A DNA stretch of 64,000 bases from Skermanella mucosa (GTDB taxonomy: Bacteria; Pseudomonadota; Alphaproteobacteria; Azospirillales; Azospirillaceae). Positions 35,950-44,177 of the stretch are shown one piece after another. The stretch spans positions 1,424,501 through 1,488,500 of the forward strand of contig NZ_CP086106.1 in the NCBI RefSeq assembly GCF_016765655.2, in the 5' to 3' direction. Both the position numbers and the translations under genes were made by a program. The notes beneath the pieces are model-generated. The model made no database searches and was not told the DNA's origin. It worked only from the letters and a program-made list of their open reading frames with translations. Position 1 is the first letter of the stretch, and every line of letters starts with the position of its first letter.

Positions 35950-36983
35950 GGAATTGCCTTGGGTGCTCGGCGCTCGATCGTCAGTATACGATCAAGAAGC
36001 GGGCGCGTGACCCGGTCCATCGGCTTTCCGGCAAGGCTACTCAGGATTAGGTAGGCTGCCCTGAAGCGCCGCGAGGACAGGTGCTTGGCGGCGAGCTGGT
36101 GGGCCTGCGCGGCGTTTCCGAAGAGCATCAGCTTGGACGCGGCCTTGAAGATCTGGGCCTGGATCGACTGTTCGCGGAGCGCCACGATGCTGTCGATGCC
36201 GCGCGCCCGCAGCTCGGCCAGCCGCTCCTCCTGGAGGGCCGGGCTCAGGTGCGAGAGCTGGACCGCGAACTGGGTGAAGCGGACCTGCCTGCTCAGTTTC
36301 GCGGGCTCGAAAGAGACGCCGTCGAACTGGACGAAACGGTCGTACAGCACCTCGGGCACGACCGCGAACCTGCCTTGCCCGATCAGCCTGAGCCACAGGT
36401 CGTAGTCCTGGGAGAAGGTGAACTCGCTCCGGTAGCCGCCGGCCCGTTCGTAGGCGTCCCGGCGGAACATCACCTCTCCGTGCGAGAAGATATTGCTCTT
36501 CCGGAGCTTGTCGAGCGTCAGGCCGTCGGCGGACGGGGTCCGCACCCGGACCATTCCGCTGCCTTCCACGATGTTGCGGTAATGGCAGCCGACCGCGACC
36601 ACGTCGGGGTTCCGCTCGAACATCTCGACCTGCCGGGCCAGCCGGTCGGGAGCCGACGCGTCGCCCGAGCCCTGGACCGCGACGTAGCGTCCCCGGGACC
36701 GGGCGATCGCGTTCATGATTCCCTTGGTGAAGCCGGTGTTCCGCTCGTGGTGGATCACGGTCAGGCGGGGATCGTCATAGGCGTCCAGCTGCTCTCCGGT
36801 ATCGTCCTTCGAACAGTCGTCGAACGCGATCAGCTCGAAGTTCGCGAAGCTCTGGCCGAGGATCGAATCGATGGTCCGCCGTACCAGGGGGCCGCGGTTG
36901 TAGTAGCCGGTAACCACGGAAACCAGGGGGGAAACCAGGGGCGCGGACGGGCGCACGGAGTTTTGGTTTCGTTCAGGCGACAT
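35946..36983 (-). CDS. GT2 glycosyltransferase
   Basis: 345 residues. Family 2 GT-A domain from about residue 18: PLVSVVTGYYNRGPLVRRTI, FELIAFDDCSKDDTGEQLDA, RNTGFTKGIMNAIARSRGRY, VAVQGSGDASAPDRL in the DxD position, and REDAYERAGGYR-like RRDAYERAGGYRSEFTF with QDYDLWLRL. Inverting transferase of the WcaA/RfaF-neighbour type that extends the lipid-linked repeat. AAGGA lies 5 bases before the ATG. It overlaps the flippase gene by 11 bases and is the only GT2 in this operon; no initiating phosphoglycosyltransferase is present in the window. Confidence 0.92.
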   Translation of the reverse strand: MSPERNQNSVRPSAPLVSPLVSVVTGYYNRGPLVRRTIDSILGQSFANFELIAFDDCSKDDTGEQLDAYDDPRLTVIHHERNTGFTKGIMNAIARSRGRYVAVQGSGDASAPDRLARQVEMFERNPDVVAVGCHYRNIVEGSGMVRVRTPSADGLTLDKLRKSNIFSHGEVMFRRDAYERAGGYRSEFTFSQDYDLWLRLIGQGRFAVVPEVLYDRFVQFDGVSFEPAKLSRQVRFTQFAVQLSHLSPALQEERLAELRARGIDSIVALREQSIQAQIFKAASKLMLFGNAAQAHQLAAKHLSSRRFRAAYLILSSLAGKPMDRVTRPLLDRILTIERRAPKAIP

Positions 36984-38289
36984 GGAACTTCCTTTGGCGG
37001 CGCACGATCTTCAGGGACAGGTTGCGAAGGATGCTCCACAATTCCCGGGGGCGAATCAGCAGAACATCGATCGGGGACGTCTTGAACCTTCGGCAGAACA
37101 GGATCAGGATCCCGACGGCCCCGGCGGCCTGGACGATGACGGTGGCTGCCGCCGCGCCGATCAGCCCGTATTCCGGGATCAGCAGCCAGCACAGGAGGCC
37201 CTGGATGACGATGGAAGGCCCGAGCACCGCGGTGCCGGCGAGGGGCTGGCCCTGGGACGCCAGGTACATCTGCAGCATGCGCGCCAGCGCCCCGAACGGC
37301 GCGCCGATCATCAGGATCCGCAGGGCGCCGACGGCGGGCAGGAAGTCGCTTCCGAGCATCAGATAGACGACCGGATGCGCCCCGACCGCTAGGACCACCG
37401 ATATGCAGATGAACAGGAAGACGGAGAACCGGATCATGCCCAGGGCCGAGGCGAGATCCTCGGCGCGACCCGACTCCCTGACACCTTGCGAGAACAGGGT
37501 CGTGCCCACCGCGACCGCGATCTCCGAGAAGATCTCGCACAGCTTGGACACGCCGAAATAGCGCCCGGCGTCGGCCAGCGAGGAAAGCGTGTTGACCAGA
37601 TGGGCGACCAGGAGGCCGTTGCCCATGTAGAGGGAGTAGGGGAGGATGTATTTCATCCCCGTCCGCTGGAGGCGCCAGAACCCCGCCAGCTCCAGGGGAG
37701 CCCGGCCGGCGGCGCCGAGGCGCAGCGTCCATCCGACATAGACGGCGGCTACCAGCTGACCTCCGAACGTCGCTCCCAGCGCGAACTCCAGGGTCACGTC
37801 GTCCAGGAGCGCCATGGGGGCGAGAAACGCCAGCGGGATGATCCGCCCGATCAGGTCGGCCCAGGCGAGCTGCTCGACCTTGCCCTCGCCCAGGTTCATT
37901 CCCTGGTAGATGTTGACGAACAGCATCGGCAGGAGCATGGCGACCGCCAGCCCCTTGGCAACGGGCGAGATATCCTCGTAGGGCCACAGGAGCAGGGTCG
38001 CGATGGCCAGGGACGCCAGCGAACTGAGCACCCAGCTGATCAGGCTGGCCTGCTCGATCTGCGCACGGCTCGCCGCCTGCTGGCCCAGGCTCCTGGCTCC
38101 GGCCTGGCGCATTCCCAGATGCCCGACCGAGGACAGGAAAAGGGCTACCAGCGCCGAATAGGCGTAGAAGCCGAACTCGTGGGAGTCCAGCGCCCGCGCC
38201 ACGACGAGCAGGGTCAGCAGGGCGGTGAAACGGACAAGCAGGCGCGACGAGAACAGCACAGCCGCCTGGCCGAGGGGTTTGAGCCGCAT
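36973..38289 (-). CDS. polysaccharide flippase (Wzx-like, MOP superfamily)
   Basis: 438 residues, about twelve membrane helices starting QAAVLFSSRLLVRFTALLTL, with the short polar loops of oligosaccharide flippases (YAYSALVALFLSSVGHLGMR, LAFLAPMALLDDVTLEFALG, YLASQGQPLAGTAVLG). It would flip undecaprenyl-linked repeat units to the periplasm for the Wzy-like polymerase. Its stop lies inside the next gene (11-base overlap) and its start is 9 bases after the murB-like gene, so all are co-transcribed. Ribosome site weak. Confidence 0.92.
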   Translation of the reverse strand: MRLKPLGQAAVLFSSRLLVRFTALLTLLVVARALDSHEFGFYAYSALVALFLSSVGHLGMRQAGARSLGQQAASRAQIEQASLISWVLSSLASLAIATLLLWPYEDISPVAKGLAVAMLLPMLFVNIYQGMNLGEGKVEQLAWADLIGRIIPLAFLAPMALLDDVTLEFALGATFGGQLVAAVYVGWTLRLGAAGRAPLELAGFWRLQRTGMKYILPYSLYMGNGLLVAHLVNTLSSLADAGRYFGVSKLCEIFSEIAVAVGTTLFSQGVRESGRAEDLASALGMIRFSVFLFICISVVLAVGAHPVVYLMLGSDFLPAVGALRILMIGAPFGALARMLQMYLASQGQPLAGTAVLGPSIVIQGLLCWLLIPEYGLIGAAAATVIVQAAGAVGILILFCRRFKTSPIDVLLIRPRELWSILRNLSLKIVRRQRKFHVA

Positions 38290-38298
38290 TGCGTGTTC

Positions 38299-39207
38299 TC
38301 AGATCAGGAAAGTGACTTCGGGGTCCAGAGCGACGCCGAAGCGCGATGCGACGGATTCCTGGATGTGTTCGACCAGGTTCCGGATGTCGTCGGACGTGGC
38401 CGCACCCGTGTTCTCGATCCAGTTCGCATGCTTGTGGCTGATCATGGCGCTGCCGATGCTGCAGCCCTTCAGGCCGGCATTCTCGATGTACCAGCCGGCC
38501 GCGGCGCCGCCCGCCGGCTGCTTGAAGGTGCTTCCGGCGGTGCGGCGGTCCAGCGGCTGCTTGGCATGCCGGTCCGCCATGTGGGACCGGATCTCCGACA
38601 TGAGTTCCTTCGGGTCCCCCATCGAAGGGCCGCGGAAGACGGCTTCCGTGACCATCCATCGCTTCTCCGCCAGTTTGCTCTGCCGGTAGTCGAGGCCGAG
38701 TTCGCTTGCGGGGACGGTGGCGGTTTCGCCCGAGGCGAGGTCGACGACCGTGGCGGCCTCGAGGACCGTCGAGATCTCCCGGCGCCCCTTGGCGGTCAGG
38801 CCCGCGTTCATGGCGGTCCCGCCGCCGACCGAGCCAGGGATGCCGACCAGGAACCCGAAGCCGGCGATCCCGGCACGGGATGCGGTCCGAGCCAGCTTGG
38901 GAAGCTGCACGCCGGCGCCGGCACGCACCGTCGATCCCTCGACCTCGATGTCGGTGAAGCTGTTGCGCAGGCAGATCACCAGGCCGTCGAAGCCGCGGCT
39001 GTCGATCAGGACGTTGGAGCCGCGGCCGAGCACGCGGACGGGAATGCCGGTTTCCCGGCACCGCCGCAGGACGTCGGACAGGGCATCGCCATCGGGTTCC
39101 CAGAACCACCGCGCCGTCCCGCCGACCTTCCATGTCGTGTAGGGGTGGAGCGGTTCGTCGCGGCGGATCGGCCGTTGCGTAGTCAGCCCGGCAAAGGGGT
39201 CAGGCAT
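38299..39207 (-). CDS. murB: MurB-type UDP-N-acetylenolpyruvoylglucosamine reductase in an exopolysaccharide operon
   Basis: 302 residues from ATG 39207 ([20 protein letters not shown]). FAD and substrate motifs are intact: HPYTTWKVGGTARWF, VLGRGSNVLIDSRGFDGLVI, GIPGSVGGGTAMNAG, LDYRQSK, the proton-donor serine in AGSTFKQPAGG, NAGLKGCSIGSAMISHKHAN and the acidic residue in DPEVTFLI. It reduces the enolpyruvyl ether to a lactyl ether, giving UDP-MurNAc. It overlaps the 3' end of the murA-like gene by 25 bases and is followed by the flippase gene, so it is not in a dcw (cell-wall) cluster. Probably a second copy devoted to the polymer; the housekeeping copy is outside the window. Confidence 0.9.
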   Translation of the reverse strand: MPDPFAGLTTQRPIRRDEPLHPYTTWKVGGTARWFWEPDGDALSDVLRRCRETGIPVRVLGRGSNVLIDSRGFDGLVICLRNSFTDIEVEGSTVRAGAGVQLPKLARTASRAGIAGFGFLVGIPGSVGGGTAMNAGLTAKGRREISTVLEAATVVDLASGETATVPASELGLDYRQSKLAEKRWMVTEAVFRGPSMGDPKELMSEIRSHMADRHAKQPLDRRTAGSTFKQPAGGAAAGWYIENAGLKGCSIGSAMISHKHANWIENTGAATSDDIRNLVEHIQESVASRFGVALDPEVTFLI

Positions 39208-40595
39208 GCTGCGCCTCGCTTGTTGAGAGGAGTATTCTGTTCCGCGGACGACGCGGGAGAGTAGGTTGCGTTGACCCGCTGGATCCTGGCCCCGAGGGAC
39301 GACAGCACGGTCGCCAGGTCGGCATAGCCGCGGTCCAGCTGATAGATGTTCCCGATCGACGTCCTGCCCTCGGCCGCCAGGGCCGCCACGACGACCGCGG
39401 CACCTCCCCGGATGTCTGTAGCCTGAACGTCGGAAGCGTGAAGCCGTTCCACGCCCTCGACCACGGCGATCTTGCCGTCCTGTCCGTTGACGCAGGTGAA
39501 TCCCCCGTCGACCACGTCGATGCGGGCGCCCATCCGCACCAGTTCCGGGCAATACCGGAAACGGTCGTCCAGGATGGTCTCGGTCACCCGCGAGGTGCCC
39601 CGGGCGAGGGACATCATGACGGTGTGGAGCGGCTGGATGTCGGTGTGGAAGCCGGGATAGGGCCGGGTGGCGACGTCCTGGGCGGTCAGCCTGTCGGGGC
39701 ATGCGACGCCGAATCCGGTCGCCGTCGGCTGGACCCGGAGACCTGCGGCCTGCCAGACTTCGAACTCGTTGGCCAGGTATTCCGCGCCGACGCCCGTGAC
39801 CAGGGCCTCGCCGCGGGTGCAGGCCACCGCCGCCGCCAGCGTCGCCGCGAACACGCGGTCGCCCAGGATCTGGTGCGAGACGCCCCGCAGCTTCCGCGGT
39901 CCGGTGACCGACAGGGTGCGGTTGGCGTCCCAGGCGATCTCGGCTCCCATGGACTGCAGGAGCGTGATCGTGTCGATCACCTCGGGGTTCAGGGCGGCGT
40001 TGTGCAGGATCGACTGCTGCCCGACCCGTCCCGCGGCGGCGAACAGGAAGTTCAGCGTGGCACCGAACGACGGATAGTGGAACGAGGTCGTGACGGTTTC
40101 CGCCTTCGGGCCGCCGCAGATGCTGAACGACCGCTCGTTATCGAAGACGAAATACCCGAAATCGGAGAACAGCTGCGCGTGCAGGTCATGCTTGCGGCTG
40201 CCCAGCGAGCAGCCGCCGACGCCGGTCAGGTCGGCGGGGACCTGGTAGAAGGCCGACAGGCCCATGAGCAGGAGGACATGGCGGAACCGCGTCGACAGCT
40301 CGGGCGAGAAGGCCCCGCCGTGCCAGCCGCTTCCGTCCAGGGTGACGGTGCTGGGACCGTCGAAGGTGATCCGCACGCCATGGGCGCCGAGGGTCGTGAT
40401 CATCAGCCTGACATCGGCCAGGTCGAGCGGCACGTTGGTCAGCGTGGTCGGCTCTCTGGACAGACAGGCCGCGACGAGGGCCGGCAGCGTGGCGTTCTTG
40501 GCGCCGGGAACGCGGACTTGCCCGGTCAGACGCGCGCCGCCCTCGATGGAGATGAAGTCGGTAGCGTTGTTGGCAGCGGGGCGAGGGGTCCACAT
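39183..40595 (-). CDS. murA: MurA-type UDP-N-acetylglucosamine 1-carboxyvinyltransferase in an exopolysaccharide operon
   Basis: 470 residues, slightly longer than the usual ~420 because of a C-terminal tail. Inside-out alpha/beta barrel of the EPSP-synthase superfamily. Key parts are kept: [18 protein letters not shown] (Lys-Asn pair), the active-site cysteine in [15 protein letters not shown] (the usual form is GGCAIGARPVDLH), [20 protein letters not shown] with the catalytic aspartate, and [20 protein letters not shown]. It moves enolpyruvate from PEP to UDP-GlcNAc. The altered loop around the cysteine marks it as a divergent paralog. First gene of the minus-strand operon murA-murB-wzx-GT2-wzy. 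AAGGA lies about 8 bases before ATG 40595. Confidence 0.9.
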   Translation of the reverse strand: MWTPRPAANNATDFISIEGGARLTGQVRVPGAKNATLPALVAACLSREPTTLTNVPLDLADVRLMITTLGAHGVRITFDGPSTVTLDGSGWHGGAFSPELSTRFRHVLLLMGLSAFYQVPADLTGVGGCSLGSRKHDLHAQLFSDFGYFVFDNERSFSICGGPKAETVTTSFHYPSFGATLNFLFAAAGRVGQQSILHNAALNPEVIDTITLLQSMGAEIAWDANRTLSVTGPRKLRGVSHQILGDRVFAATLAAAVACTRGEALVTGVGAEYLANEFEVWQAAGLRVQPTATGFGVACPDRLTAQDVATRPYPGFHTDIQPLHTVMMSLARGTSRVTETILDDRFRYCPELVRMGARIDVVDGGFTCVNGQDGKIAVVEGVERLHASDVQATDIRGGAAVVVAALAAEGRTSIGNIYQLDRGYADLATVLSSLGARIQRVNATYSPASSAEQNTPLNKRGAACLTPLPG

Positions 40596-41430
40596 GCATC
40601 TGGTCCTTTCGATGTGGGTTCGGCCGGCCTCGGCCTCAAAGACTGATGGCCGTCGGGCCGGTACCCTGAACGATCGGTTCGAGATCGCGGGTGCCGTGAA
40701 AACGTTGGGAAACGGGAGTGGGCGATCCGATGACCCGGGTCATCGGATCGTTCCGGGAAGCGCAACGGAACCGCATCGCCACCGGCGAGCCCGCACGGGG
40801 AAGCTGCTCCGCGAGGCTTGCCGATCCGGCTTCGTCCCGCCAGGTCATCGCCTTGGCAGACTCCGGTTCGGGATCGTTCGCAGGGGGATCTTCAGCATGT
40901 CCGGAGAGCAACGGGAAGGAAAAAATCTGTGGACTCATCGATCGTGGCGGGGCTTCTGGTCGGGAATCTCTGTCATGGCGCGAGGCTTCTCAGCAGGCAA
41001 ACACTCATCAAACTTGGTTGCGGAGGCCGATTCAATACTGTCCAATTTAAAGAATAGGATTGGTATAAATTTGTCACCGACAACGTTCCTTAAAAAGAAT
41101 GCAATCCAGCTGGGTTATGCGCTGCAGCATCACTATTGTATCTCCATCGGCAAAGGGCAAAGCAAAAAATGGACGCGGGAAACCTCCTTGATATGTTTGC
41201 GCGCTGAAGACCAAGGGATTTAAAGATTGGTGTTAATACCGATACGCCAGAGAGGTGCTAATCTTATAGGCTATTTCAGGTGAAACCATAGCAAAATGGC
41301 ATCATGGCAAACTCTAATCTGTCCATTTTAGAGCAGTTTATTAGATAAGAATTGATAAAATCCATTTTCATCTCAAGTTTGTCCCTTTTTCCGCTTCAAC
41401 TTTATCATCGATATGAGGGGAGTTTAGTCT
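40596..41430. promoter_or_regulatory. 835-base divergent control region of the exopolysaccharide locus
   Basis: No convincing gene. The left part is GC-rich and holds a 28-base perfect palindrome (listed separately). The right part, from about 41000, is AT-rich and should contain the promoters of the rightward beta-helix gene and perhaps of the leftward operon. Short frames here lack ribosome sites and GC3 bias. Confidence 0.5.
40723..40750. repeat. perfect 28-base palindrome, candidate operator or REP element
   Basis: CGATCCGATGACCC followed directly by its exact complement GGGTCATCGGATCG, no spacer, centred 40736/40737, 128 bases before the murA start. A continuous two-fold symmetric site suits a dimeric regulator, but a spacerless palindrome can also be a REP-type or cruciform sequence. 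Confidence 0.8.
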
Positions 41431-43230
41431 TTGACATTGTTCGAATCCGCAAAACTGCCGATCCCGATCAGAGCCTCCGACAAAAGGGCTATGAGGGTCG
41501 GGGGGCGCCTATCCATGATGCCCGGCGATACAGCAGTTGCGAGAATTACTCTCTTTGTTTGTAAGCTCGTCACAATGATTGCCATGGTGCTTGCCTTGAC
41601 AGGGGAATATGCCGGGGCCGGGGAGTCGCGATCCGGCATTCCCGACAGGATCGTGCCCCTCGGCATATCGGCCCCGGAGCTTCAGGAGATGATCGAGGAC
41701 GCCCCGGCCGGGGCGACGATCCGGTTTCAGGCCGGGCGCTATGAATTCTCGTCCAAGATCGAGATCAGGCGCGGCGACATCGCCCTGGAGGGGGCGGGGA
41801 TCGGCAGGACCATGCTGGAGTGGAGTTTCCCGCCGGGATCGGGCGACAATGCCTTGGAATTCGTCGGCGGAACCGCCGGCCCCGCGTTCAAGCTGGCTTC
41901 GGACGCGAAGGCGTCGGACCGCACCATCCGGATCCGGGGCGAGAACGCGGTCCGGCCCGGAGCGGTCCGGCCCGGAGATGCGATCCACCTGTCCCAGCCC
42001 AATGACGATGCCTATTTCGACGCGATCGGCTTTCGGCGGGACGCGGTCAAGCCGTGGATGTTCAAGTTTCCCTTGAGGGAGACTCTGGCCGTGGTGGAGA
42101 AGGTCGAGGGGAGCCTGATCAGCCTTAGCCTTCCCGTGGGGTTCGACTATTCGGCGGGCTCCGCGGCGGCGAAGCGGCTGGACCTGCTGGCAGGCGTTTC
42201 CATCTCGGACATGACGATCACCTATGCCTACGGACGGGCGGACCCGCTGAGCTGGGGCAAGGAGACGCTTCCGGACTTCAAGATGCATACCTATGCGCTT
42301 CGGCTGGACGGGCTGAGGGGACCGCGCCTCAGGAACATCCATGTCCAGGATGCCGCCAGCGGGGCGTTCGGCTTCTACAGGACCTATGGCCTGGACGGCG
42401 AGCGGCTTTCGTCCGACGGCGCGCACAACAAGAAGGGCGGGCAGGGCTACGCCGTCCATCTCGGGACGGTCTTCGCCAGCCGGCTGCGCGACCTTTCGGA
42501 CCGGGGAATGCGGCACAGCGTGACCTTCCACAGCTGGTCGGCCAATGCCTACAACGACATTTCGATCGATTTCACCGACCGGGACGTCAACTTCCACGGG
42601 GGCAGGAGCCATCACAACCAGGTGCTGGTGAAAAGGTCGGATGTCTATGACGGACACGGAATGTGGATTCCGGCGGTCTACTGGAACATGGACGGCGAAC
42701 GCTGGGGGCCGCCGTCCGACGTGCGAACGAACCGCGTGACGTTCGAGAACGCCGTCGGCGGGCGCAACAAGGACGATCTGCTGATCGCGGCCGCCGGCGG
42801 TGCCCGGCTGGATGGAAAGTCCGGAAACAATATCCTGGTGGCCGGACCTGGCGACGACGTCCTGTCGGGCGGTTCGGGAGCCGACACCTTCGTCATCTGC
42901 GCCGACGGCAGCCACGACACCATCGTCAACTTCGACCCAAAAACCGATATCCTTGCCGTCTGCGATGCCGGCCGGCAGGCAGGCCGGTCGGGCGTGACCG
43001 CCCTCGCCGTAGCCAAGCTCGCCTCCGGCGTGGCGGGGGACGGCGGGATCCGCGGGGGAGACGGCGGGAAGAGCCCCGAGGCGGCGTACCGGACGAAGAA
43101 CGGCACGCGGGTCGACCTGGGAAAGGCCGGGGGAGGGACGGTCGATATCGAGAATGCCAGCCCGTCCGACCTGCGCATCCTCGATACGCGCGATCTTCCC
43201 GAGGCCGTGAAGCGGATGGGACTGTTCTGA
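41431..43230 (+). CDS. exported right-handed beta-helix protein with short RTX tail
   Basis: 599 residues from the longest start (TTG 41431, with GAGGGGAG upstream); ATG 41491 or 41515 would place a Sec-type signal nearer the N-terminus (VCKLVTMIAMVLALTG, possible cut after EYAGAG). The middle, about residues 80-440, has beta-helix coil repeats (APAGATIRFQAGRYEFSSKI, IALEGAGIGRTMLEW, GVSISDMTITYAYGR, HYALRL-like HTYALRLDGLRGPRLRN), as in polysaccharide lyases and epimerases. Near the end are a few RTX-like turns (NNILVAGPGDDVLSGGSGAD, then TIVNFDPKTDILAVCD) but no type I C-terminal signal. Position beside the exopolysaccharide genes suggests modification or cleavage of the polymer. Catalytic residues were not identified. 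Confidence 0.8.
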   Translation: MTLFESAKLPIPIRASDKRAMRVGGRLSMMPGDTAVARITLFVCKLVTMIAMVLALTGEYAGAGESRSGIPDRIVPLGISAPELQEMIEDAPAGATIRFQAGRYEFSSKIEIRRGDIALEGAGIGRTMLEWSFPPGSGDNALEFVGGTAGPAFKLASDAKASDRTIRIRGENAVRPGAVRPGDAIHLSQPNDDAYFDAIGFRRDAVKPWMFKFPLRETLAVVEKVEGSLISLSLPVGFDYSAGSAAAKRLDLLAGVSISDMTITYAYGRADPLSWGKETLPDFKMHTYALRLDGLRGPRLRNIHVQDAASGAFGFYRTYGLDGERLSSDGAHNKKGGQGYAVHLGTVFASRLRDLSDRGMRHSVTFHSWSANAYNDISIDFTDRDVNFHGGRSHHNQVLVKRSDVYDGHGMWIPAVYWNMDGERWGPPSDVRTNRVTFENAVGGRNKDDLLIAAAGGARLDGKSGNNILVAGPGDDVLSGGSGADTFVICADGSHDTIVNFDPKTDILAVCDAGRQAGRSGVTALAVAKLASGVAGDGGIRGGDGGKSPEAAYRTKNGTRVDLGKAGGGTVDIENASPSDLRILDTRDLPEAVKRMGLF

Positions 43231-43240
43231 GGAGGGAGCC

Positions 43241-44098
43241 TTACCGCCTCAGCTGGCTGTCGATGAGGTCGAAGATGCCGGGATCGGCATCCAGATCGAA
43301 TTTCCGGGCGAAGAACTTCCCGCTTTCCCGCAGCTGCGGGATCTGGGCGGCGGTCAGGGTTCGCGGGCTCATCCCTTTCTGTTCCCAGGTCGTGAACATC
43401 AGGGCCGGCTTGACCCGGTCCTCGAAGGGCGACCTGGACAGTATGGTGTGGAACATGATTTCGTCCGGGATCTTCACCGTCCTGAAGAAGGAAACGAATT
43501 CCGGGCGGCTGTCGATGAACTGCAGGATGTACCGGATGCAGGGCTCGGAAAGACACCACCACTGGGATCCGCCGTGCGGCTCCAGTTCGCCGAGCACCTT
43601 CTTGTAGTCCTGCTTGGGGAGCAGCCTCAGGAAGCCGTTGATGATCCGGGCCTGCGGCTTCCGCGGATCCCGGGTCGCCCGGTAGGGATGCTGGAGACGG
43701 CTGATGGGCTTTCCCACATGGTCCGCCGGCATCCGGTGCCGGTTGATGTACTCGTGCCGCGCCTCGCCGAGTTCCGCCAGGAGATCGCCGGTCGACCGGA
43801 TGGGGTAATCGGAGCCGCTCAACAGGATGTAGTAGTCGTGCGGACCCGCCGACAGCGCCGCGGCCAGGGTGTCGACCGTCGCCTGGACCATGCTGTAGCC
43901 GCCCCACAGGACATCCTGCCTGTCCGGAACGAAATACGCGCTCAATCCCCGGTCGCTGACGGCCGCCACGAAGGGATCGATCGTCACCTTTCTGTCGATG
44001 TGGACGAAGAAGGACGCTCCGTCATGGCTGAGGGCCTGCAGCATTCTCGCCATCTGCGGCGGGTTCTTATGAGCGAGTATGATATATGCGATCTTCAT
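43241..44098 (-). CDS. GT14 glycosyltransferase (core-2/I-branching family)
   Basis: 285 residues. Matches the bacterial branch of the family: YIILAHKNPPQMARML, FFVHIDRKVTIDPF, LWGGYSMVQATVDTL, DYYILLSGSDYPI, GGSQWWCLSEPCIRYIL, KIPDEIMFHTIL and GKFFARKFD. Eukaryotic members add beta-1,6-GlcNAc branches; bacterial ones are placed in surface polysaccharide loci and their linkages are mostly unproven. It converges on the beta-helix gene with 10 bases between stops and is followed upstream by a second GT14 gene. Confidence 0.88.
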   Translation of the reverse strand: MKIAYIILAHKNPPQMARMLQALSHDGASFFVHIDRKVTIDPFVAAVSDRGLSAYFVPDRQDVLWGGYSMVQATVDTLAAALSAGPHDYYILLSGSDYPIRSTGDLLAELGEARHEYINRHRMPADHVGKPISRLQHPYRATRDPRKPQARIINGFLRLLPKQDYKKVLGELEPHGGSQWWCLSEPCIRYILQFIDSRPEFVSFFRTVKIPDEIMFHTILSRSPFEDRVKPALMFTTWEQKGMSPRTLTAAQIPQLRESGKFFARKFDLDADPGIFDLIDSQLRR

Positions 44099-44177
44099 AT
44101 CGGTCTCTCTAGACCCTCGCCGCTACGGGATATCGGTGTAGTTTTCCTGTAAGCAATGGACCAAAGGTCTCCTTCGA

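Noticed and set aside
40718-41223. Several 80-110 residue frames in the exopolysaccharide control region
   Set aside because: They overlap each other in several frames, run through the palindrome and AT-rich DNA and have no ribosome site or domain.
41437-41448. GTTCGAATCC, T-arm-like
   Set aside because: No surrounding tRNA structure; lies at the start of the beta-helix gene.
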